DNA from: Flavobacteriales bacterium
GTDB taxonomy: Bacteria; Bacteroidota; Bacteroidia; Flavobacteriales_F; PHOS-HE28
Direction: 5' to 3'
NCBI GenBank assembly: GCA_020635655.1
Contig: JACJZI010000008.1
Coordinates: 145,424-209,423 of the forward strand
Length of the DNA stretch: 64,000 bases
The stretch's first letter is position 1, and the number at the start of each line of letters is the position of its first letter. The notes below the pieces were generated by a model. The model searched no databases. It was not told the DNA's origin and saw nothing but the letters and a program-made list of their open reading frames with translations. Below, one piece after another: positions 9,436 through 16,441 of this stretch. Both the position numbers and the translations under genes were made by a program.

Positions 9436-9885
9436 ATGGAGCTCGGACCAGCCTGGCAGGACCTCGGTTTACCCGGTCTGTTCCTGGCCTCCTTCCTCGC
9501 GGCCACCATCCTCCCGTTCAGTTCCGAGGCCCTGCTGGCCGCGATGGAGTTGGGCCCGTGGAGCCCCTGGTCCCTTTGGGCATGCGCCAGCTTGGGCAAT
9601 ACCCTGGGCGGGCTCAGCAGCTATGGTCTTGGACGCCTCGGAAACGGGCGAAGGATCGGGGGCTGGCTGGGGGCTTCGCCCGAGCAGGCGGACCGCGTGG
9701 CCGGACGTGTGCAACGTTGGGGCAGTTGGTCGGCCTTGTTGTGCTGGTTGCCCGTGGTCGGCGACCCGATCGCGATCGCGCTCGGCCTCTTCCGAAGTCC
9801 CCTGTTGCCCGTTTCGCTGATGATGTTCATCGGCAAGGCCGCACGCTATGCCCTCGTGCTGGGTGCGATGCAGGCGATCCTGTAG
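9436..9885 (+). CDS. YqaA/DedA-like small membrane protein
   Basis: The 149-residue integral membrane protein matches the YqaA group of the SNARE-associated/DedA superfamily: a segment GLFLASFLAATILPFSSEA near the N-terminus, GNTLGGLSSYGLGRLG in the middle, and a C-terminal hairpin around VVGDPIAIALGLFR. DedA-superfamily proteins include undecaprenyl-phosphate and phospholipid flippases, but for YqaA-type members the substrate is not established. I take the ATG at 9436 (MELGPAWQ); an in-frame ATG at 9409 (MPIAGYLA) would lie upstream of the promoter-like box at 9424. The gene stands alone and is convergent with the TonB receptor. Confidence 0.75.
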   Translation: MELGPAWQDLGLPGLFLASFLAATILPFSSEALLAAMELGPWSPWSLWACASLGNTLGGLSSYGLGRLGNGRRIGGWLGASPEQADRVAGRVQRWGSWSALLCWLPVVGDPIAIALGLFRSPLLPVSLMMFIGKAARYALVLGAMQAIL

Positions 9886-9919
9886 CGCCCAAGGGCCCTC
9901 GTCGGAGCGTGGCCGAGTG

Positions 9920-12313
9920 CTAGAACCCCACCCTCACCCCGCCCATCACGTTCAACGGCGCCTGGGGGTATAGCCCGACCAGTTCTTCGCGGGAACCGTC
10001 GCTGATGTAGCTGTAGCTCCAGCCGTTGCTCTCGTATTGTTCGTTCAGCAGGTTGCGTACGGTGAGAATGAGGGAAATGTGGGGCAATGAGGGCAATGAG
10101 CGCAATGGGGTCAATGAGATGTTCAGGCGGAGGTCGTTCACCAGGTAGGCGTCGAGCTGGCGGGTAGCGCTGCCGCTGTTGTCCAGGTATTGCGCACCCA
10201 CGTACTTGGTCACCAGCGTGAGGTCCGCCCGCCCCCTGCCTTCCTTGTTCCATAGGGTGAAGCCCAGTTCGCTGGCGGCGATCAGGTCCGGACTGAAGGC
10301 GATCGGGGTGTTGGCATAGGTGAAGACCTGCTGCCCGCCGTTGTCCCAGTCGTCGACGTATTCGGTGAGGTCGATGATGCGGTTCCGGCTGTAGGTGGCG
10401 TTGCCCTGCCACAGCAGCCAGCTGGTGAGCCGCGCCGCCCAGGTAAGCTCGATGCCCGCGCGATAGCTCCGCGGCACGTTGGTGCGGATCGCCGCGCCCA
10501 CTTCGTTCAGTTCGCCGGTGAGCACGAGCTGATCGGTGTAGTCCATGTAGTAGCCGTTGACGCCCAGGACCAGACGACCGGAACGGCGTTGGTAGCCGGC
10601 CTCGTAGTCGACAAGTCGCTCGCTGGTGGGACGGCTCTGCGGGGTGCTCTCGGTGAAGTCGTCGCGGTTGGGTTCGCGGTCGGCCACGCCGACGCTCGCA
10701 TACACGCGGCCGCCTTCATGCACGCGCCAGTCCACCCCGGCTTTGGGGTTGAAGAAGGTGAAGGCGACGTCCTGCGTCACGCTTTGCAGGTCGTTGTCGT
10801 AGCCGAGGAAACTGTAGTCCACCCAGCGCAGTTGCGCATCGCCGAACAGCTCCACCTTCCGGCCGACGGCATGGGTCAGTTTGGCAAAGACGTTCGCGTC
10901 GGTCTTGTCCGCGTCATTGTCGTAGTAGCGCTGGCGGATCTCCGAGTCGCCCGCGAAGCGCGACCAGATCACCTCGCCGTAGTGGGAGCCGGAATAGTCG
11001 CTGAAGCTGCCGCCGAGGATCGCCTGGTGCGCCCCCGAGCCGTAGGTCGCCGAAGCGTTCACGCCCTGCAGCGTGTTGTCCAGCCATTGCCGCTGGACCA
11101 GGTCGCTGGTCGCGATGGTGTCGCCGCCGATCACCTGCGTGTTGATGCCGAAGTCGCCCAGCGAAGCATCGTCCTCGTAGCTCTCGTAGTAGCCCGCGCC
11201 GTCCACGCGGAAGCCGGTGATGTTCAGCGTGACGTGCCTGCCGATCTGCCGATCGAACAGCAACTGGTAATGCGTCTGCGTGTAATCGTCGACCTCATTG
11301 TCGTAGGTATAGGGGTTGTAAGTCCTGTTGGTGTCGATCACCTCGCGCGGCACACCGGCCCAGGCCTGGTAGGTCCTTTCGTGCCCCTTGAAGGTGATGA
11401 AGCGCACGCTGGTCCGCTTGCCGGTCCACGCCCCCTGCAGGAAGTAGCTCTTCAGGTCGGCGGTGGCGCGGTCGATGTAGCCGTCGCTGGTGATCGAGCT
11501 GAGGCGGCCATCGAGGCTGAGCCCGCTCCTGGTGCGTCCCGTGCCGAAGCGCGTCATGTAGTGCTGCGTGTTGTACGAGCCGACATAGGCGCTCACCTCG
11601 CCGAAGGGATCCTCCGCCACGGGCCGTGTGCGCAGGTCGATGCTGGCACCGAACGCGCCGGGACCGTTGGTGCTGGTGCCCACGCCGCGCTGCACCGAGA
11701 TGTCCTCCACGCTGCTGGCGAAGTCGGGCAAGTCCACGAAGAAGGTGCCCTGGCTTTCCGCATCGTTGAAGGGCACGCCGTTGAGGGTGACATTGATGCG
11801 CGTGGCGTCGGTGCCGCGGATGCGCAGGCCGGTGTAGCCGATGCCGGTGCCGGCGTCCGTGGTGGTCACCACGCTGGGCTGCAGGTCCAGCAGCAGCGGC
11901 AGGTCCACGCCGGTGTTGGTGCGCTCCAGTTCCTCCCGCGTCACGGTGCTGTGGGCCACGGGCGTGCGGTCCGCGGGGCGCACGGCGGTGACCTCCGCCT
12001 CGTGCATCAGGTAGGCGTGCGCGTGCAGCCGCAGGTCGATCGTGTTGAGGCCTTCCACGAGGGTGATCGTGCTGTCGATGGGCGTGTAGCCGATGTGGCT
12101 CACACGCAGGCGCACGCTCCCCGGGCGCAGGCCGGTGATCCGGTAGTGGCCGTGCGTATCCGTGGTGGCCCCGAAGGCCTGCTCTCCGATCACCACGTTC
12201 ACGCCGGGCAGGCTGTCGTTGGTGGTGCTGGTGATGGTGCCGGCGATGCGTGTCTGCGCCAGGAGCGTCGGTGCAGCGCCGATCAGCAAAGCGACAAGGA
12301 AATGGTGCTTCAT
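9920..12313 (-). CDS. TonB-dependent outer-membrane receptor under TPP riboswitch control (probable thiamine receptor)
   Basis: A 797-residue receptor: signal peptide (HHFLVALLIGAAPTLLAQ), a carboxypeptidase-like regulatory domain at about 20-100 (GTITSTTNDSLPGVNV..., typical of Bacteroidota receptors), a plug at about 115-230 (DAGTGIGYTGLRIRG, ending with GAFGASIDLRT) and a long barrel ending GGVRVGF. A TPP aptamer followed by a ribosome-site hairpin lies directly upstream, so expression should fall when thiamine pyrophosphate is plentiful; this makes thiamine or its phosphates the likely substrate (inference from regulation, a logic established for Bacteroidota thiamine receptors). A NadR-like kinase and a PnuC-like permease nearby fit the same pathway. 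Confidence 0.9.
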   Translation of the reverse strand: MKHHFLVALLIGAAPTLLAQTRIAGTITSTTNDSLPGVNVVIGEQAFGATTDTHGHYRITGLRPGSVRLRVSHIGYTPIDSTITLVEGLNTIDLRLHAHAYLMHEAEVTAVRPADRTPVAHSTVTREELERTNTGVDLPLLLDLQPSVVTTTDAGTGIGYTGLRIRGTDATRINVTLNGVPFNDAESQGTFFVDLPDFASSVEDISVQRGVGTSTNGPGAFGASIDLRTRPVAEDPFGEVSAYVGSYNTQHYMTRFGTGRTRSGLSLDGRLSSITSDGYIDRATADLKSYFLQGAWTGKRTSVRFITFKGHERTYQAWAGVPREVIDTNRTYNPYTYDNEVDDYTQTHYQLLFDRQIGRHVTLNITGFRVDGAGYYESYEDDASLGDFGINTQVIGGDTIATSDLVQRQWLDNTLQGVNASATYGSGAHQAILGGSFSDYSGSHYGEVIWSRFAGDSEIRQRYYDNDADKTDANVFAKLTHAVGRKVELFGDAQLRWVDYSFLGYDNDLQSVTQDVAFTFFNPKAGVDWRVHEGGRVYASVGVADREPNRDDFTESTPQSRPTSERLVDYEAGYQRRSGRLVLGVNGYYMDYTDQLVLTGELNEVGAAIRTNVPRSYRAGIELTWAARLTSWLLWQGNATYSRNRIIDLTEYVDDWDNGGQQVFTYANTPIAFSPDLIAASELGFTLWNKEGRGRADLTLVTKYVGAQYLDNSGSATRQLDAYLVNDLRLNISLTPLRSLPSLPHISLILTVRNLLNEQYESNGWSYSYISDGSREELVGLYPQAPLNVMGGVRVGF

Positions 12314-12316
12314 GGT

Positions 12317-12345
12317 CCTCCGTGTTCAGGATCATCGCACGGAGG
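12317..12345 (-). promoter_or_regulatory. Riboswitch expression platform: ribosome-site-sequestering hairpin
   Basis: On the minus strand CCTCCGTG (12345-12338) and CACGGAGG (12324-12317) form a perfect 8-bp stem that buries a GGAGG three bases before the receptor ATG at 12313. The anti-GGAGG strand can alternatively pair with GGGGTGC in the 5' side of the aptamer, the expected off/on competition of a translational riboswitch (inference). Confidence 0.7.
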
Positions 12346-12361
12346 TGCCGCCGTTGGCTGG

Positions 12362-12440
12362 CGCATCCCTTCGCAGCATTACCTGCGCAGGTTCGACGGG
12401 TATGATCTCAGCATCCGCGTGTCGGCGGAGCACCCCGGGT
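12362..12440 (-). promoter_or_regulatory. TPP riboswitch (THI box) aptamer
   Basis: Read on the minus strand, the element has the conserved THI-box order: GGGGTGC (P1/P2 entry), a variable P3 stem CTCCGC...GCGGAT, GCTGAGA, then ATCATACCCGTCGAACCTG, and CGCAGGTAATGCTGCGAAGGGA-type closing segment. These are the TPP-contacting blocks of the family, in correct order and spacing. It lies about 50 bases upstream of the TonB receptor and its downstream hairpin covers the receptor's ribosome site. Confidence 0.95.
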
Positions 12441-12469
12441 GATGACGGGACGAAGGTAGGGGGAGGAAG

Positions 12470-12512
12470 GAGGAAAGAAGAAAGGGGAAAGCTGAAATAT
12501 GAAACTACCGAG
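12470..12512. repeat. A-rich intergenic repeat related to the (GAAAGCT)n heptamers
   Basis: The stretch contains GGGGAAAGCTGAAATATGAAAC, a degenerate member of the GAAAGCT/GAAAGTT period-7 family seen again at 13123, 15664 and 15805. It lies downstream of the NadR-like gene and upstream of the riboswitch. The base composition is markedly more A-rich than its surroundings. Confidence 0.5.
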
Positions 12513-12525
12513 ATATCCAGATGAC

Positions 12526-12556
12526 CACCTGTAACGTCGACCCACTGTGGGCGTCG
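12526..12556. repeat. Intergenic repeat with imperfect hairpin, copy 1
   Basis: CACCTGTAACGTCGACCCA (12526-12544) recurs exactly at 58646-58664. Here it continues into TGTGGG..GTCG so that CCCA pairs with TGGG and the outer CGA with TCG. Both copies lie between genes; function unknown. Confidence 0.6.
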
Positions 12557-12608
12557 AAGCGCGGCGTAGACGGCCTGGGTCGACCATGCCTTGCGCTGAT
12601 CAACACCG

Positions 12609-13124
12609 TTATCCGAGCACCTCTCCGATCGCGTGCACGGCCCGATGCAGGCGGTCCCGTCGATCGCCTTCGATGATCACGAAGGGGCGCTGCAATTCGA
12701 TGAGCGTCTCGTGGTACACCTCGAAGAGCCGGTCGCGGTCGTGCGGGTTCTCGCGCAGGGGATCATATTCCCAGGGGATGTCGGGGCGGCAGAGCAGGGC
12801 GAGGTCGTAGTGCGTCCCCTGCATGAGCTGTTCCAGTTCGGGGGCCACGCGTCCGTATTTCTCCTGGCTCCAGATGCGGAGGGTGATCATGTCCGTATCG
12901 CACACGAGCAGTGGATCGCTCGCGTCAGCCCGTGCCTCTTCAGCAGCAAGCTGTCCCTTCGCGATGGCGATCAGATCGGCTTCCACGTACGGTCGGTCGA
13001 TCCGCTCCAGGTATTCCCGCGCGAACTCCGGCACCCACGGCGCGCCATAATGTGCGGCCACGGCCCTGGCCAGGGTGGTCTTGCCGCTGCTCTCGGGGCC
13101 CGTGATGGCGATGCGACGCGTCAA
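12609..13124 (-). CDS. NadR-like P-loop kinase
   Basis: The 171-residue protein is an AAA-type P-loop kinase of the NadR C-terminal (ribosylnicotinamide kinase) family: Walker A GPESSGKTT at residues 8-16, then the family segments PEFAREYLE and LLVCDTDMITLRIW (Walker B-like), and CRPDIPWEYDPLREN. NadR kinases phosphorylate nicotinamide riboside; however in Bacteroidota close relatives sit with PnuC-like permeases and TPP-regulated receptors, so a thiamine kinase role is an alternative (inference). The start is a TTG at 13124 lying in a heptamer repeat; MTRRIAITG is the normal family N-terminus. The adenylyltransferase and HTH domains of full-length NadR are absent. Confidence 0.8.
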   Translation of the reverse strand: MTRRIAITGPESSGKTTLARAVAAHYGAPWVPEFAREYLERIDRPYVEADLIAIAKGQLAAEEARADASDPLLVCDTDMITLRIWSQEKYGRVAPELEQLMQGTHYDLALLCRPDIPWEYDPLRENPHDRDRLFEVYHETLIELQRPFVIIEGDRRDRLHRAVHAIGEVLG

Positions 13125-13150
13125 AAGCTGAAACTGGAAAGCTGAAACTG
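13123..13150. repeat. Period-7-like repeat at the 5' end of the NadR-like gene
   Basis: AAAAGCTGAAACTGGAAAGCTGAAACTGGGAA repeats a GAAAGCTGAAACTG unit twice. It supplies the TTG start of the NadR-like gene and belongs to the same A-rich family as the copies at 12470, 15664 and 15805. Confidence 0.6.
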
Positions 13151-13174
13151 GGAACGCATCCCTCTGACCAGGTG

Positions 13175-13182
13175 TAACTTTC
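13175..13182 (+). promoter_or_regulatory. Possible -7 box for the T9SS-exported protein
   Basis: TAACTTTC differs from TAnnTTTG at the last base and lies 71 bases upstream of the ATG at 13254. No obvious -33 partner; weak support. Confidence 0.25.
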
Positions 13183-13253
13183 TATCACTGCGGAGGCAGC
13201 AAAGATGATGGTTGTTGCTTCTAGGGAGTGACGAACGATCAAAAGACAGGACC

Positions 13254-15107
13254 ATGAAAGGACTTCTTCTCCTCACCCTGACCGGGACCTCGCTTCCCCT
13301 CTTCGCCCAACTTGCCCCGCAACAGGATGCACCGCTCGCGCGGCATCTCCTGGAGGTGAACGCCCAATGGGCCGTCCGCGACCCGGAACCCGAAGGTGGC
13401 AAGCAGAACGTTCATTTCGCCAATGATGCGGAACGGATCGCCGCGCACCTGCACCGCGTGCGGGCCTATCTGTACACACATACGCCGGAGGGGCTCAGCG
13501 CCACACAGCTGCAACAGCGCACACAGCTGTTGAACGATCTGGAACGCTACGCCGACCGTGGGCTGTTCCCACAGAACGAGGTGCTGCCCTTCCGCAACCC
13601 GGTCTTCATCGACCCCCGGCACACCGCGTGTGCCGTGGGGCAGTTGATGATCGAAAGCGGCGACCGCGCGCTGGCGGAACGGATCAGCGGGGCGATGAAC
13701 CTGGCCTACGTCAGCGAGATCCTGGCCGACCCGCGGTTCACAAGCGATGTTGCTGCATGGGCCACCACGCATGGCTTCACCGCGGAAGACCTGGCCTGGA
13801 TCCAGCCCGCCTATGCCCCACCGACGCTGTGGACGGACATGGGTGGTGGTACGGACACCACGGTGACCTGCCTGTTGAACGACGGCCAGGGCAACCTCTA
13901 TCTGGCCGGCACCTTCACCCAGGCGGGGGGTGCCGCGATGAACGGCGTCGCACGATGGGCCGGCGGACAATACCTGGCGATGGGCACAGGCATCAACGGT
14001 ACGCCGAAGGACATGGTGATCGTCGGACAGGACCTGCTGGTGGCCGGTCAATTCCAGGGTGGACTGAGCGATCTGGCGCGCTGGAACGGCTTGGGGTGGA
14101 GTTACGAGACCGTGGAGTTGGGCATGGACCCACACCTCAACGATCTCTTCGTGATGAACGGCGAACTCTATGTCGCAGGCAACGCCAGCGGTTTCGCCGG
14201 GATCACGCATCAGGTCATGCATTGGAACGGTGCTGTCTGGGAACCCGTTGGCGACCCGCTCAACGATGTGATCCACACCCTTGGGCAACACGATGGCAGA
14301 CTTGTCGCGGCAGGGGCCTTCACGGAGATCGGCCAGTTCGGGGGAACCCCCTGTGCGCATGTGGCGGAGCTGGTGAACGGCCAATGGCAGCAATTGGCGG
14401 ATGGACTGCCGGACGAGGTCTTCGCGCTGCACGACCGGAACGGCATGCTGATGGCGGGCGGGATGTTGTTCGATGGCACGAACAATGGCTTCGGCCTCTC
14501 CCTGCTGCCTGCAGGCGGATCGCAATGGAACGCGCCGCTCTATGCGAATTGGAGCTCGCTGGGCAACAACTCCGCGGTGCCGAGCGCCGTCCTCGGCTTC
14601 GGCGAACATGACGGCACGGTCTACTTCTGCGGCAACTTCAATGCCTACGGTCCGGGCCTGAACGACTCCGGCACTCAGATCGCCCGCTTCCTCGATGGCA
14701 CCCAGGACGTGGAGGGCCTTGCCTGGGTCAATGGGGACCGTGTGCATGCCGTCGCCTCCTTCGATGGTCGCCTGGTCATCGGAGGGACCTTCTCCGGGAC
14801 CAACGCCACCTTGGCGAACAACATCGCCACGTCCGACCTGGGGCTCGGCGTGGCCGGCACCGATGCATGGGGAGCTGATCTTGCGGTGGCACCCAACCCG
14901 GCCGTGGACAAGATCACCGTGCAGCGCGATCAGGAAGGCAGGGCGCACGTGGAGGTGGTGGATGCGGCAGGGCGGACGGTCATCCCCGCACGGACGTTCA
15001 CCGGCCGGACCGCGCGGCTGGATATCAGCGACCTGCCGGCGGGCACCTACTGGCTGAGGCTCACTGGAGAGAACGGCATCACCGCCAGGCCATTGGTCAA
15101 ACGCTGA
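13254..15107 (+). CDS. Secreted repeat protein with type A T9SS C-terminal sorting domain
   Basis: The 617-residue protein begins with a signal peptide (MKGLLLLTLTGTSLPLFAQ). A conserved block at about 117-187 (FIDPRHTACAVGQL ... DLAWIQPAYAP) is followed by several degenerate blades of the pattern D.QGNLYLAGTF...G....VARW.G..W, a beta-propeller-like array, and from about residue 545 (VAPNPAVDKITV) to the end by a type A sorting domain closing with PAGTYWLRLTGENG...PLVKR. Sorting domains of this type direct cargo through the type IX system encoded at 30.7-36.5 kb. The ATG at 13254 is chosen because it starts the signal peptide. The gene lies on the opposite strand between two vitamin-salvage genes. 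Its binding target is unknown. Confidence 0.85.
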   Translation: MKGLLLLTLTGTSLPLFAQLAPQQDAPLARHLLEVNAQWAVRDPEPEGGKQNVHFANDAERIAAHLHRVRAYLYTHTPEGLSATQLQQRTQLLNDLERYADRGLFPQNEVLPFRNPVFIDPRHTACAVGQLMIESGDRALAERISGAMNLAYVSEILADPRFTSDVAAWATTHGFTAEDLAWIQPAYAPPTLWTDMGGGTDTTVTCLLNDGQGNLYLAGTFTQAGGAAMNGVARWAGGQYLAMGTGINGTPKDMVIVGQDLLVAGQFQGGLSDLARWNGLGWSYETVELGMDPHLNDLFVMNGELYVAGNASGFAGITHQVMHWNGAVWEPVGDPLNDVIHTLGQHDGRLVAAGAFTEIGQFGGTPCAHVAELVNGQWQQLADGLPDEVFALHDRNGMLMAGGMLFDGTNNGFGLSLLPAGGSQWNAPLYANWSSLGNNSAVPSAVLGFGEHDGTVYFCGNFNAYGPGLNDSGTQIARFLDGTQDVEGLAWVNGDRVHAVASFDGRLVIGGTFSGTNATLANNIATSDLGLGVAGTDAWGADLAVAPNPAVDKITVQRDQEGRAHVEVVDAAGRTVIPARTFTGRTARLDISDLPAGTYWLRLTGENGITARPLVKR

Positions 15108-15663
15108 CACCCCGCCAACTGCGCCACCAGCGCCACAGCCCGGCGATGGAAAGACCGATGTAGACCACGAAGAGCAGGGCGTACCAGGTGAGCCCGCTGG
15201 TGAGGTAGAGGTGCACACCGACGGCGTCGGCGATGATCCAATACACCCAGTTCTCGAGCACCTTGCGCGCGAGCATCCATGTGGCGAACAGGCTGAGGAC
15301 CGTGACGAAGGCGTCCTCGTAGGGATGTGAACTGTCAAGGAACCGCTCCAGCCCGCGTCCGGCCATCAAAGTGAGCAGCCCCACCACGCCGAGCAGCACC
15401 ACGTGGAAGAGCAGCGTGCGCCGGCGGATCGGTAGCTGCTCCATGCCCTTGCCCCAGGTGATCCAACCGTACGCGCCCATCGCGACGTAGTACGCACTGA
15501 GCACGACCTGTCCCGGCAGCTGTTGGTGGAGGAAGAGCGCGACGCTCAAGGCCGAGGCGACGATGCCGAAGAGCCAGCCCGAACGGCGCTCCCAGGCCAT
15601 CAGCACGGTGTAGGCCAGGTTGCCGATCACGGCGAGAAGTTCGATGGCGGTCCAGGGAGGCAA
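15097..15663 (-). CDS. PnuC-family vitamin/nucleoside permease
   Basis: A seven-helix membrane protein of the PnuC family, which facilitates uptake of nicotinamide riboside (PnuC), thiamine (PnuT) or riboflavin (PnuX), with trapping by a cytoplasmic kinase. Family segments include WTAIELLAVIGNLAYTVL, YGWITWGKG, and VLENWVYWIIADAVGVHLYL near the C-terminus. I start at the TTG at 15663 (MPPWTAIE...); the frame extends to an ATG at 15702, but that extension is encoded by the heptamer repeat and is not protein-like. Given the TPP-controlled receptor nearby, PnuT (thiamine) is a plausible specificity (inference). It overlaps the 3' end of the convergent secreted-protein gene by 11 bp. Confidence 0.85.
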   Translation of the reverse strand: MPPWTAIELLAVIGNLAYTVLMAWERRSGWLFGIVASALSVALFLHQQLPGQVVLSAYYVAMGAYGWITWGKGMEQLPIRRRTLLFHVVLLGVVGLLTLMAGRGLERFLDSSHPYEDAFVTVLSLFATWMLARKVLENWVYWIIADAVGVHLYLTSGLTWYALLFVVYIGLSIAGLWRWWRSWRGVSV

Positions 15664-15720
15664 GGGAAGGCTGAAAGTTGAAAGCTGAAAGTTGAAATGC
15701 AAAAGCTGTAGGTCGAAATG
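15664..15720. repeat. Period-7 tandem repeat upstream of the PnuC-like gene
   Basis: About four units of TGAAAGT/TGAAAGC in tandem (15671-15698) followed by decayed units to about 15720. The period of seven would shift reading frame with each unit gained or lost, so it is unlikely to be coding. Confidence 0.75.
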
Positions 15721-15804
15721 AGGGGATCACGGATCGGAAGAAAGCCGTGGAAAGGCACGATGCGGTGATCGGCCCTTGATGCCGCCATCTTCGCGGCTCC
15801 CGTT

Positions 15805-15846
15805 TTCAGCTTTCGACTTTCACGTTCCCACTTTCCACATCCTACA
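15805..15846. repeat. Decaying period-7 repeat downstream of the LRR gene
   Basis: On the plus strand units TTCAGCT, TTCGACT, TTCACGT, TCCCACT, TTCCACA, TCCTACA, TCCCACA follow each other in register, the complement of the GAAAGCT family. It ends within the last codons/stop region of the LRR gene at 15842. Confidence 0.6.
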
Positions 15847-16441
15847 TCCCACAATTGCAGGGCGCCGAGAAATAGATCTTGGCGCGTGGCAACAGTTCGC
15901 TGATGCGGTCCTGTTCCTTCTCCTCGATCTGGATCACACGCAGGTCCATGAACCGCAATGAAGTCATGCCACTGAGCGAATCGGGGAACGTGGCCAGATC
16001 GTTGCTCCAGAGGTCGAGCGAGATCAGCTCCGTGAGCTGGCCCAGGCACGGCGGCAGCCCGGTCAGCGCGTTGCGGGCCATGTCCAGGCGCTTCAAATGC
16101 CGCAGGGAGCAGATCACTTCCGGGAAATCCTCCAGTTTGTTGTGCTTGAGGTCGAGCACCTGCAGGTCGGACAGCTCGGGCAGGCGGTCGGGCAGCTGCC
16201 GCAGCTTGTTGTTCTCCAACACCAGGATGTTCAGGTGTGGCAGGTCGAACAGCGCCTCCGGCAGTTCCTTCAGCTTCTCCTTGGAAAGGTCCAGTGCGTA
16301 CACCTTGTCGGGCTCCTTCAAGGCATGCTCCAGGCCGTGGTACACCTTGACGGTGTCCAACGCGATGGCGTCCAGCAACTGGGCCTGGATCGTCCCGTGG
16401 ACCAATGGAAGCAGCAATAGGATGGTGAGGGGGCGGGTCAT
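15842..16441 (-). CDS. Exported leucine-rich-repeat protein
   Basis: The 199-residue protein has a signal peptide (TILLLLPLVHGTIQAQ) and about five leucine-rich repeats of roughly 23 residues between about 65 and 175 (for example LNILVLENNKLRQLPDRLPE, then LQVLDLKHNKLEDFPEVI and LKRLDMARNALTGLPPCL). The C-terminus APCNCGM carries two Cys near the end. LRRs of this LxxLxLxxNxLxxLP type mediate protein binding; the partner is unknown. Its ATG at 16441 overlaps the ribF stop by 4 bp, so it is probably translated from the ribF message. Confidence 0.8.
   Translation of the reverse strand: MTRPLTILLLLPLVHGTIQAQLLDAIALDTVKVYHGLEHALKEPDKVYALDLSKEKLKELPEALFDLPHLNILVLENNKLRQLPDRLPELSDLQVLDLKHNKLEDFPEVICSLRHLKRLDMARNALTGLPPCLGQLTELISLDLWSNDLATFPDSLSGMTSLRFMDLRVIQIEEKEQDRISELLPRAKIYFSAPCNCGM

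Noticed and set aside
13239..15338. 699-codon minus-strand frame opposite the secreted protein
   Set aside because: Shadow of the T9SS protein; its composition lacks any folded-domain pattern and the plus-strand gene has a signal peptide and sorting domain.
15664..15702. Extended N-terminus of the PnuC-like protein
   Set aside because: The extension is translated period-7 repeat and precedes the family start.
12470..15846. CRISPR array
   Set aside because: The repeats have a 7-base period without spacers and no cas genes are in the window.
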